A stretch of DNA of 64,000 bases, taken from contig NZ_CP108394.1 in the NCBI RefSeq assembly GCF_041435215.1, positions 1,860,001 through 1,924,000 of the forward strand, read 5' to 3'. How positions within the stretch are numbered: position 1 is the first letter of the stretch; each line of letters opens with the position of its first letter. This DNA is from Streptomyces sp. NBC_01314 (lineage in GTDB: Bacteria; Actinomycetota; Actinomycetes; Streptomycetales; Streptomycetaceae). The position numbers and the translations under genes are program-made. The notes beneath the pieces are model-generated. The model saw only the letters and a program-made list of their open reading frames with translations, was not told the origin of the DNA and made no database searches. Positions 18,251 to 27,700 of this stretch are shown piece after piece.

Positions 18251-18478
18251 CAGGCACGCGCTCCGTCGAGCACGGAGCCACTCTCCGCGTCGACCTGGAA
18301 GTCGTTCAACGCGCCCGGCAGCCCGGGGCTTCATCCGGTCCCGGAACAATAGACGGTCGGAGTAGACCTACGACTGACTGATGCCCCACCGGCGCCTGTG
18401 GAGCACACGATCCGGGCAGCCCTGTGGTTTCAACCAAGTCGGGCTCCCGACTGTGACCGATCGATCGCGACCACTACC
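18251..18478. other. Spacer between att-like repeat and IS701, no gene seen
   Basis: 228 bp with no coding frame I can support. This would be the inner left end of the island, where an integrase gene might be expected; none is present. Confidence 0.5.
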
Positions 18479-20012
18479 GGTAGTTCGTTAAATCCGGCGG
18501 TGGCGTGGGTTGACGACGGGTCGAGTTGGTCGTAGGCCGGTCATAGGAGCCAACTGCCTTGCCGGAGGCTAAAGATGACTGCCCGCCGTCCGTGTCCGCC
18601 TGCGCCGGGGCCGCTGGAGGACTACGCGGCCCAGTTCGACGACCTCTTCTTCAGCCTGGCCCAGCGGCGAGGATTTCGCGAGTATCTGACCGGGCTGCTG
18701 GCGCCGCGAGAGCGGAACAAGACGATCACCTGCCTGGCCGGGGCGGAGCCAGTGGCCGGTGCGGGGAAGCCAGGGGTACAGCGGCTGCAGTTCTTCCTGT
18801 CCGAGTCGCCCTGGGAGGCCGAACAGATCAACGACCGGAGGCTTGAACTGCTGCGCAAGGAACCGGCGACCGCTCCGCACGACGGCGGGATCATCGTGAT
18901 CGACGACTCCGGGGACCGCAAGGCCGGCACCGCGACCGCGAATGTGGGCCGGCAGTGGCTGGGCCGGTACGGCAAGACCGACAACGGCATCGTCACGGTG
19001 ACCACGGTATGGACCGACGGCCGCGTCTACTACCCGCTGCACACGCACCCCTACACCCCTGCCCACCACTTCCCCCGCGGCCGGTCCGACCCGGCCTTCC
19101 GCACGAAACCGCAGCTGGCCGCCGCCCTCGCGGCCCGCGGGAAGGAGGCGGGCTTTTCCTGCCGGGCGGTGGTCGCCGACTGCGCCTACTCCGTCAGCGA
19201 CGACTGGTATCTCGCACTGCGCGAGGCCGGCCTGGCCTACGTGGTCGCGCTCAAGCCGCACCGCGGCACCTGGGCCCCGGCCGACCAGCCGCACACCCCC
19301 ATCGAGGCCGCGCACGCCCTGACCTGGCGCGATGCCAGACATCCAGGCGACTGGACGCCCGTGGAGCGTCACTTCCGCGACGGGCACACCGAGACTTGGT
19401 GGGCCGCCGATGCCCGACTGGGCGGCTACGGTCCCGACTCGCCCTGCCGTCTGGTCGTGGCCACCACCGACCCGGCCGCCCTGCCGGAGAAGGCCACCTG
19501 GTATCTGGCCACCAACCTGCCCCACCCCGACGCACCCCACCACGCCGCCGGCCCGCACCCGCCCGCCGACCTCGCCGAGATCGTCCGACTCTACGGACTG
19601 CGGCCCTGGATCGAGCAGAGCTACAAGCAGATCAAGGACGAACTCGGCTGGGCCGACTTCCAAGTCCGCTCCGACCGCGCCATCCGCCGCCACCAGACCC
19701 TGGTCAACTGCGCCTTCTCCTTCTGCTGGGACCAGTGGTTCACCCCACCCGGACCCCTGGATGCCACCGCGCCGGACCCCTGCCCCGACGAGGGGCCAGA
19801 GAGGGGGACCAACCGAACCCCACCCACCCCAACTGCCCTGCTGGCCCAAGGCATTACGTTCGGTCCGCTCCTGGCTCACCCCCGCCATCACCCTCACCCG
19901 ATGGTGGCAAGCATGGACGGACACGGACCCACCCCCCGACCTCCAGGCCCTAATCGACGCGGTCACCACCGGACACGGTATTGATCTCTATCTCCGGATT
20001 TAACGAACTACC
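18479..20012 (+). mobile_element. IS701-family element
   Basis: Bounded by perfect 19-bp inverted repeats GGTAGTTCGTTAAATCCGG (18479-18497) and its complement (19994-20012); 1534 bp. The IS630 element starts only 2 bp beyond its right end. I could not establish a target-site duplication. Confidence 0.88.
18575..20003 (+). pseudogene. IS701-family transposase, frameshifted near C-terminus
   Basis: Starts MTARRPCPPAPGPLEDYAAQ in one frame, with DDE residues in GGIIVIDDSGDRKAG, AVVADCAYSVSDD and IEQSYKQIKDELGWADF. After about 19,760 that frame degenerates into low-complexity sequence, whereas another frame continues with the family's usual end (LPCWPKALRSVRSWLTP ... GHGIDLYLRI, stop at 20003). 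An indel between about 19,760 and 19,840 is inferred. The catalytic core is intact, so residual function is possible, but the normal C-terminal about 60 residues are displaced. Confidence 0.75.
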
Positions 20013-20014
20013 GC

Positions 20015-21187
20015 TACTCAGGTTGAACTCGTAGTGTCTGCCTGAGCGATCACCAAGGTTCGATGATCAGTCCGGTCCCGGCGAGGCAGCCGTCGATCAG
20101 GTGGGGTCTGAACTGGATCTTCTTCAGCTTGCGTTTGACGATGCGGACGAGGCCGCTGAGGTCGGGGGCGACGAAGTTGGCGATGGCGCGCTTGAGGAGC
20201 GACCACACGCCTTCGGCGGGGTTCAACTCCGGTGCGTAGGACGGCATCTGGAAGATCCGTAACCAGTCCGCGTGTTCCTCGGCGAAGGCAGCGAGATCCT
20301 TGGCAAGGTGGACGTTGAGGTTGTCCCAGCACCACACCAGGGGGGCGTTGAGCTGCTGGTGGGCGGTGATGATCAGGTCACGGTACTCGTGCCAGGCGAA
20401 CGTCTTCGGCTCACCCTTGCGGCCGTGGTAGACGTGCAACCGGTAGAAGAAGTGCGGGCGGCTGCCGGGCCGGTAGCAGACGGCGCCGGCGATGTTGACC
20501 CGGCCGTTCCCCCGGCCCCGCACCCGCACCACCGGGCGTGCTCCGCGCGGTGCCCAGGTACGGCCTTTCGGCGGCCTCAGCCCCTGGCCCGCCTCGTCCT
20601 CGAAACAGATGTAGGCGCCCAGGTCCGCCGCTGTCCTTTTAACTCCGGCCACACCTCGTCCTTCCACATCTCGATGGCTTCCTCGTCGCGCTCGATCGCG
20701 TGGCGCACCGGGACCTGGCAGGACCAGCCGTGCCGTTTCAGCAGTTTGGCCACCCCCTGGATCGTGTAGCCCTTGTGGAACAGCCTGCCAATCAGGGTCT
20801 TGATCCGGCCCAGCGTCCACCGCTGGTCATCGCTGAAGCCGTGGGCCAGAGGCCCCCGCTTCAGCTCCGCCTCCAGCCGGTCCCACTCCCGCACCGACAG
20901 CCGCTCCCGCGACACGGGCCCCTTCGACTTCAGCGCCGCGACCCCGCCCTCGCGCCACACCTTGCGCCACCGCCGCACCGTGCGCTCCGTGACCCGCAGG
21001 TCGGCCGCGATCACCGTGGCCTCATCACCGCGCCCGAACCGCTCGGCCGCCTCCAGCCTCAACAGTTCCCGCTTCTCCTGCTCGACGGGCGTATACCCGC
21101 CCCTCTGCGCATACCTCACGATCCCGTCGTACCGCAGGGATCACGAACCGTCACGACCCCACAGGCTCTACGAGTTCAACCTGAGTA
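20015..21187 (-). mobile_element. IS630-family element inserted at TA
   Basis: 1173 bp with perfect 20-bp terminal inverted repeats TACTCAGGTTGAACTCGTAG (20015-20034) and its complement (21168-21187). The outermost TA at each end matches the TA duplication typical of IS630/mariner elements. It lies immediately next to the IS701 right end and just before the Pycsar-effector-like remnant. Confidence 0.88.
20050..21119 (-). CDS. IS630-family transposase, two overlapping frames
   Basis: The upstream frame (21119 to 20577) encodes the helix-turn-helix part (RVTERTVRRWRKVWREGGVA; GFSDDQRWTLGRIKTLIG). The downstream frame (ending 20050) carries the DDE part: YICFEDEAGQGL, PLVWCWDNLNVH and SYAPELNPAEGVWSLLKRAI. 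The frames meet at GAGTTAAAAGGA, where a -1 slip on AAAAG joins ...VWPELK to ...RTAADLGAYICFEDE. Programmed frameshifting is usual in this family, so the transposase is probably functional as a fusion. Confidence 0.82.
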
Positions 21188-21194
21188 CCACCTG

Positions 21195-21773
21195 ATGGGC
21201 AGTTGCGCTCCAGCCGCCTGCCCAGACTTCTACTCCAAGCCGCAAGGCAACGAAAGGGAGCAGGCAGAGCCGCAGAACGTCCCACTGCACGTCTCGGCAA
21301 CAACCGGTGCGCCCCCAAGTGGCGAAGACAGGATGTTCGTCGAGGTGCAGCGTGCGAATACGAAAGCAACAGCACTGAGTGGAGTCACCGGTGCACTACT
21401 TGCGATCACGGCGGGGACGGCACTGTCCACACCGGTCAACTCGTCGCGCATGCTCAGCGCGGCTATGGCACTGGTGGGCACGCTGCTCGGGGCAGCCCTG
21501 GTATCGGGGCTGATGGCCCTGCGCCCCAACATCCCGAAGGACAACGGGCTCGTTTGACGTGAGGAGTTCATCAGCGGAGGCAGTGGAAGCAGGCCCTCGT
21601 CGGTATCCGACCCGCGACGCCCGGTGAACTGCTCCGATTTACCAGAACGTGAGGCCGCTCTGACCGCACTCGCGCGCCGAAAGTTCCGGGCGATCAAGGT
21701 GGCCGCCGATTTCACCGTGGCCGCAATCAGTGTGGCCGGATTAGTCCAGTTGCTCACCTTCCTTGCGTCCTGA
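21195..21773 (+). pseudogene. Pycsar-effector-like (DUF5706-type) membrane protein remnant
   Basis: The first frame (ATG 21195 or 21333, stop 21557) has a cytoplasmic helix FVEVQRANTKATALSGVTGA, a TM segment (LLAITAGTALSTP), a second TM segment (AMALVGTLLGAALVSGLMA) and LRPNIPKDNG, the order seen in Pycsar TM effectors. A different frame then gives the expected C-terminal helix REAALTALARRKFRAIKVAA followed by a third TM segment (AAISVAGLVQLLTFLAS, stop 21771-21773). The middle is deleted or frameshifted, so the gene is broken. No cyclase partner is nearby; IS630 abuts its 5' end. Family call is by memory of the pattern. Confidence 0.55.
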
Positions 21774-21988
21774 AAATCCCACCCTCTATGTGACTCCGCC
21801 GGGAGGCCTGGATCCGGTGCTGGGGACGATCAATGGGCGAGGCAAGCCGTGGACTCGCGGGACCGTTCGGAGATGCCACACACACTCCTCGCCGCTGTCA
21901 CCGCGGAACCTTCGACAATTCCGAATGTGTACACGGGTGAGTCGTGAGAGGTTGTCCCTGCGGCGTCTGGCCGCGAATGGGGGCGAGC
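21774..21988. other. Spacer before the interrupted module gene
   Basis: 215 bp without a gene; it probably contains the promoter of the interrupted ORF starting at 21989. A GGGGGCGAG Shine-Dalgarno-like run immediately precedes that ATG. Confidence 0.4.
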
Positions 21989-22166
21989 ATGCTGTTTGAC
22001 GAGCTGACGGCACTGGCGACAGAAGGCGGACGGGCAGTGGTCCGGGCCGTGGGTACCGCGGCCTGGCCCGTGACACAGCGTCGTGCCGCGGAGTTGGTCG
22101 GCCGCGGTGACGCCGAACGCGTGAGGGCGGAGCTCGTACGGCTCGATCGCACCGCGCAAGCCCTAA

Positions 22167-23833
22167 CCTCGCCGTTTCGGTTGGGGTGCGGCTGAGGGTT
22201 GGGTAGAAACGCAAAAGTGCCTTCCTGAGCTGGGACGATGGACCTTGTCTAGGGGTTCTGTCGTCGCCAGAGGAAGGCACTTTCTGCGTGAAGGATATCG
22301 GTTCGCGGCCCCGGCTTGTGGTGTCCACTGACGGGTCGGGGGTGGTCGGGCACGCCGGAGCACGTTTGCTGGCGGACCTCGCCGAAGCGACCGGGCTGAC
22401 GGCGGCGTATTCCACCGTGCTCCGGCCGCTTCGGCCGCGCGGCACCGGCCACGACCCGGGCCGGATCGCCACCGATCTCGCAGTGATGCTCGCCGACGGC
22501 GGCGAGGCGATCGCGGATCTGGCCGTTCTGCGGGACCAGCGCGAGGTGTTCGGCCCGGTGGCCTCCACGCCGACGGCTTGGCGGCTGCTGGCCGCCGTCG
22601 ACGAACGCATACTGGACCGCCTGCGGTCGGCCCGCGCCGCAGCCCGGGAAGTGGCCTGGCTACAGGCCGCCGAGACCCGCACCGCGATACCCGCAGTGAA
22701 GGCCGGCGGACGCGAACTGCCCGGCCTGGTCCTGGACCTCGACGCCACGCTGGTCACCTGCCACTCCGAGAAAGACCAGGCCGCACCCACTTACAAAGGC
22801 GGCTTCGGGTTCCACCCGTTGCTGTGTTTCCTGGCCAACACCGGCGAGGCGATGTCCGGGCTGCTGCGGCCTGGCAACGCCGGAGCCAACACCGCCGCCG
22901 ATCACATCACCGTGCTCGACCAGGCCCTCGCGCAGATCCCCGACGCCCATCGGCACGGCACCGACATCCTGGTCCGCACCGACAGCGCGGGCAGTGCGAA
23001 GGCGTTCCTCACGCATCTCCGCGCCTTGCGTGACAAAGGCCTTCACCTGCGTTTCTCGGTCGGATACGCGGTCACCGCACCGGTCCGCCGCGCAATCCGC
23101 GCCCTGCCCGAACAGGTCTGGCACCCCGCCCTGGACCAGGACGGAACACTGCGTGCCGGCGCCGAGGTCGCCGAGCTGACCGGCATGGTCGACCTGAACG
23201 GCTACCCGGCCGGAACCCGCATCATCGTGCGCCGCGAACGCCCGCACCCCGGCGCCCAACTGTCCCTGTTCGACCAGGACGAGGGCCTGCGGCACCAGGT
23301 CTTCCTCACCGACACCCCGTACTCCGGCGGCGGCTCGGCCCAGTTCCTGGAGGTCCGCCACCGTGGACACGCCACCGTCGAGGACCACATCCGGTGCGGC
23401 AAGACCACCGGCTTCGGACGCTTCCCATCCCGCCTGTTCTCCGTCAACGCCGCCTGGCTCGAGCTCAGCCTCGCGGCCATCGACCTTCTGGCCTGGACCC
23501 GCGTCCTGCTGCTGGACGGCGAACTGGCCACCGCCGAACCCAAGAAACTCCGCTACCGGATCCTGCACGTCGCTGCCCGTCTCACCCGCGGCGGCCGTCG
23601 CCTCCATCTGCGGATCGCAGCAACCTGGCCCTGGCGACACCAACTCGCCGCCGCCTTCCACCGTCTGGCCGCCCTACCCCGCCCCGCCAACTGACCAGCC
23701 ACCCCGGCCACCTACGACACGAAAGACCTTGGAGAACCCGACCACCGCGCCGGGTCCCCACCATGCCCACCGCCCGATACCGCCTCGATCAACCCCACAG
23801 CGCCACCTCGTCACCCCAAGCGAAACAGCGAGG
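22167..23833 (+). mobile_element. IS1380-family element, copy 1
   Basis: 1667 bp with imperfect terminal repeats (CCTCGCCGTTTCGGTTGGGG at left; CCTCGCTGTTTCGCTTGGGG at right when reversed), flanked by a 4-bp duplication CTAA (22163-22166 and 23834-23837). Same length and, where compared, same sequence as copy 2 at 35563-37229 in the opposite orientation. Confidence 0.95.
22288..23694 (+). CDS. IS1380-family transposase, copy 1
   Basis: 468 residues from GTG 22288 (MKDIGSRPRLVVSTDGSG). DDE-type transposase with LPGLVLDLDATLVTCHSEKD, DILVRTDSAGSAKAFL and the C-terminal CGKTTGFGRFPSRLFSVNAA block of the IS1380 family. Identical to the protein at 35702-37108. An inverted AGTGCCTTCCT word flanks its promoter region inside the element. 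Confidence 0.93.
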   Translation: MKDIGSRPRLVVSTDGSGVVGHAGARLLADLAEATGLTAAYSTVLRPLRPRGTGHDPGRIATDLAVMLADGGEAIADLAVLRDQREVFGPVASTPTAWRLLAAVDERILDRLRSARAAAREVAWLQAAETRTAIPAVKAGGRELPGLVLDLDATLVTCHSEKDQAAPTYKGGFGFHPLLCFLANTGEAMSGLLRPGNAGANTAADHITVLDQALAQIPDAHRHGTDILVRTDSAGSAKAFLTHLRALRDKGLHLRFSVGYAVTAPVRRAIRALPEQVWHPALDQDGTLRAGAEVAELTGMVDLNGYPAGTRIIVRRERPHPGAQLSLFDQDEGLRHQVFLTDTPYSGGGSAQFLEVRHRGHATVEDHIRCGKTTGFGRFPSRLFSVNAAWLELSLAAIDLLAWTRVLLLDGELATAEPKKLRYRILHVAARLTRGGRRLHLRIAATWPWRHQLAAAFHRLAALPRPAN

Positions 23834-24422
23834 CTAACGGTCCCGCCGTCAGGCGAAGCCAGCGCGGAGCGGGCGCGGCAGGAAGGGCTGTGGGCCGGAC
23901 GGTTCGAGGCTCTGCTGGACCGCCTCGAAGGGACCAAACAGTCCGGGACTGCAGCAGAGTTGCGCGCGCTCCTTGAGTCCCTCACTGCCTCCGTGGGCGA
24001 CACCGGCAACGCGACGGCCCGCGACGGCAGCAGCGCGATCACCGGAATTCGGAACGCCGGCGGTAGCCGTCCCGGCCCGTCGAAGGTCGCGCACACGGGA
24101 GACGCGGAGGCCGCCGGACCCGGCTCCAGCGCCGTCACCGGAATCGTCAACGAATAGGCCGGTCCCAGGACAGCCAGGTGCCTCGTGCAGAGCGTTGCAC
24201 GCACCGCAGACACCGACGATCGACATCTCACTCCAGAACTCATCACCGAGTCCCGTGAACTGGCAATCAGCAATTTTGAGAAACGTGCTGCCTCACGCAC
24301 TGCGTACCTCCGAAACGCGGCCTGCGTAGCAAGATTTATGGCCCACATAGGCGCATCGGTCGACCAAGCCTAGGGCGGCGCCGAAGCCGGTATCGCCGGA
24401 ATTTGTCCCGCTTCCGGCCCCT

Positions 24423-24640
24423 TCCTTGCGTACGAAGGACTCTACTTCTCGGCTATGGCGTACATCCGTCAAGCCTTGGGAGTGTTCGAGAAAGTCATGG
24501 GCGAGGATCATCGCTATACGTTGTCCTCGCGCGACACCCTTACCTACGCCTATCTGCCGGTGCGTGACCTGGCGCGGGAGTCCCGCTGTTGGAGCGGGCG
24601 CTGCGGGACAGCTAGCGGGTGCGGGACAAAGACCGTCCGG
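24423..24640 (+). pseudogene. Tetratricopeptide-repeat fragment
   Basis: No start in frame. Reads ...AYEGLYFSAMAYIRQALGV then FEKVMGEDHRYTLSSRDTLT, the TPR_10/12 pattern (G-D-H-x-x-T-L-x-x-R) found in NB-ARC-TPR and kinase-TPR proteins, followed by LLERALRDS and a stop. The rest of 24158-24721 has no supportable gene. Probably the relic of a STAND-TPR partner of the interrupted small gene at 21989. Confidence 0.5.
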
Positions 24641-24721
24641 TCGTAGTGAACGTCGGCATCAAACTCGCCGCGGTCGCCGATCGCAACGGACAGCGAGGTT
24701 AATCATGGCCGGGCGGTCACA

Positions 24722-27700
24722 TCACCTCCCGCTCACCGACACCACCGTCCCCTCCCGCCCACTGCAGCAGTGCTTGAACTTCCGCCCCCGCCGCATCATG
24801 CATGGACACGGCGCGTTCCTGCGTGGCCGCACCACCGCGAACGGCACGGTTGCACCCACAGCCTGCCCAAGGAGGATGGCGCGCTGGAGGTACGTGGGGT
24901 CGTCCGCCACCATGCCTGGAAGGTTTCGGCCGGCGATGACGATCAGGGAGCCATGGTGGGCCCGCTCGTACCAGTGAGGTAAGAAGTTGAGCGGCAGCCC
25001 TGGCAGGAGGTCGCCGTGAGGGTTGCTGAGAGTGATTTTGTGGTCGACCAGGCGGGCCTGAAGGTCCCGTTCCGGCACGGGCGGCAGATCGCGGAGGTCG
25101 AGGGGCTTGCCGCCGTTATTGGTGTACAGGGTGCGCAGGTTGGTGAGGCCCGACTCCAGGAAGAGCCGGAGGGTGACGTCCTCGATGCGGCGGCTGCCGT
25201 TGATCGCTCCCCAGCCGCCGTGGCAGTCGAGGACGATGCCGGCGCGGTCGCCGCCAAAGAGGATGCATTCGGCGTCGAAGCGATCCGGGGAGCGATCGGG
25301 GGCCGGGCCGGTGAGTTCGATCACGTCGGAGAGGTGGCAGTGGGAGTGCGCGAGCCGGAGCATCGGGTGTTGGACGTCCGGGTGGCGGAGGTAGAGGAGT
25401 TCGGCCTCGCCGGACTCGTCGATGATCAGATTGCACATAGTGCAGTACTGCCTGGAGGTGGCGAACCGAAGCGTGAGCGACTCGAGGTCGAATGCGGCCA
25501 GCGCCTGCTGCACGGAGTCGGAGATCCGCACGCTGCGCAGCCGGGACGGGGCAGCAGGCGGCACCACGGCGTCGTCGCGACCGTTCCGGAGGGCGCGGGC
25601 GCGGAGTGATTCGACGACGCGCATGTCGACCGGACCGCCGCCCACGAGCTCCTCGATGCTGGGCACGGTGCTGTCCGGGTCCGTGTCGTGGTGGAGTGCA
25701 CCCAGGAAGACCAGGGTCTCGCCCGCCTCCGGCCAGTTGCCGAGCGCCTGGTGGAGTGCGAAGGCCTGCCGGGCGCGGGAACGCGCGGCATCCGAGGCAT
25801 GGAGGGCCTTCTCGGCGCGGGCCAGGTTGAACAGGCAGGTGGCGCGCAGGGGGCCGTCGTCGAGACGTTCGCTGATCTGCAGGGCCGTGCGGAAGGACGC
25901 GGCCGCGGCGTGGTGGTCACCGGCCTTGGCGTGGCAGGTACCGAGGTTGGTGTGCAGGGACGTCAGCACGGAGTCCATGCCGAGCTTTTCAGCAAGCGGG
26001 ATGTTCTTGGTCATCAGGGCGAGGGCTTCGTCCCGGTTGCCGGTATGCAGCATGCAGGTCGTGGCCTGCGCGCGGGCGGTCAGGAGGACATGGAGATCTT
26101 TGTGCTCGGCAGCGGCTCGCGCGGTCTGTTCGTACTGGTCGGCGGCTTCGGCCCACCGCCCTGCTCGTGCATGGATGTTGCCCAGTGCCATCCGGCAGTG
26201 CAGGACACCGTCGACGTCGTTGTGCCGCTCGCAGTCGTCGAGTGCCCTGATGATCGCGGACAGGGCTTCGGTGTGCAGGCCGCGTCGCGAGTGGAGGACG
26301 GCCAGGGCGCGCGTCGCCCGGGCCCGGGTGCTGGGGGAGGCGGCGTCGCTGAAGTCGGAGACCACAGACCGCAGCATGCGGGCGCCGTCCTGCCACTGCC
26401 CCGAGACGACCAAAGCTTCGCCCAGGGCCGCCCGCACCTGGGCGAGTGCCCGACTCTCGTCAGTGGCGGCGAGAGACTGCTCTGCTTCGGTCAGCAGGCG
26501 GACGGCGTCTGTGATCCTCCCCCGGTGCCACAACAACTGGGCACGCTTCTGCAGGACATCTGCCTGAAGAACTGGGCTGCCGGACTCTTGGGCCATGTCC
26601 GACGCGACCTCAAACTGCGACTCCGCCGTGTCGTGGTGCCCGATGCCGCCGCTGTACGCGGCGAGATAGGTCAGGGCGCGCGCCGCATGCTGGTGGTCGC
26701 CGATTCCGATGGCGAGCTCGGCGCACTCCGCGAGGTACGTCGCGGCCCGGTCGAGGTCAGCATGGTGCGCGGCATCCTCACCGAGCCGGAACAACGCCCG
26801 GACCTGGCCCTGCACGTCACCCGTCTCCTGATGGATGGACAGGGCAGCCTCGAGCGGCTCGGCCGGAGCCGACTCCGGCCGAGCGCTGGCCGGGACCGCC
26901 GCGAGGTCCATCAGCGCCCGCGCCTCCCACTCCCGGCTGCCGATGGCCCGTGCCCGTTCGATGTCCCGGACGGACTCCTCCGCTGCCTCCGCCACTCGGC
27001 CCGTACTGCTCAGCAGTCTGGCGATCGACCGGGTGGCGAGCATCTCGCCGAAGCCGCTGCTCCGGCTCAGGTCACGGCTGTTGCGCAGGTAATTCTCGGC
27101 CCGGCGGGTCTGTCCGACCGCCATGTACGCCTGGCCCAGGTTCCCTAAGGCGAGCGCGAGTGCCTGATGATGCCCGACGGTCCGCCAGTAGTGCAGTCCG
27201 CTTCGCAGGTACGCTATGGCATCGCGGGGCCGGCCCAGGTTGATCAGTAGCGTCCCCAGGCCGAGCTGCGCCATGAACAGATGCTCGGCATCGTTGGCCG
27301 CGCGCGCCGTTTCGGCGCAACGGTAGTACAGATCCACCGCATCCTGGCTCTCGCCGAGGTGCCCGGCAACCACAGCCCGGTTGTACAGCGCGGTGGCCGT
27401 CCAGTTGGCGTGTCCGGCCAGCTCCCCGGCCTCCTGTACGCACTGGTAGACGCGGTCCAGCTCCTTCCAGTGGCTAGCAACCCGCAGATGCTCGGTGAGG
27501 GCGAAGGCGAGAAGCAGTAGTTGGTCCCAGGCCTCGTACTGCCGGGCCGTTTCAACGAGGGCGACCGCGCCGGGACGGTCCGCGTCCAGCGACCGCAGCG
27601 CTTCGGCACTGCTCTCGGCAGGGACGGTCGCCTCCTCGTCCAGGAAACCGATCGCATCGGTAGCCGACCGCACGCGGACGGCTGTGACGAGACAGGCGTG

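Larger units (their letters stand above)
21989..24157 (+). pseudogene. Small motif-tail protein interrupted by IS1380
   Basis: Codons 21989-22166 continue at 23838-24157 if the IS and one CTAA target copy are removed: 498 bp, 165 residues, one perfect frame. The N-terminal part (MLFDELTALATEGGRAVVRA) is of a Streptomyces small-protein type; then WAGRFEALLDRLEGTKQSG. The C-terminal tail contains two copies of the motif shared with the neighbouring modules: DTGNATARDGSSAITGI and HTGDAEAAGPGSSAVTGI. No TM helix. It is followed on the same strand by TPR debris, as if it had its own STAND-TPR partner. The insertion is clean and therefore probably recent. Confidence 0.75.
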
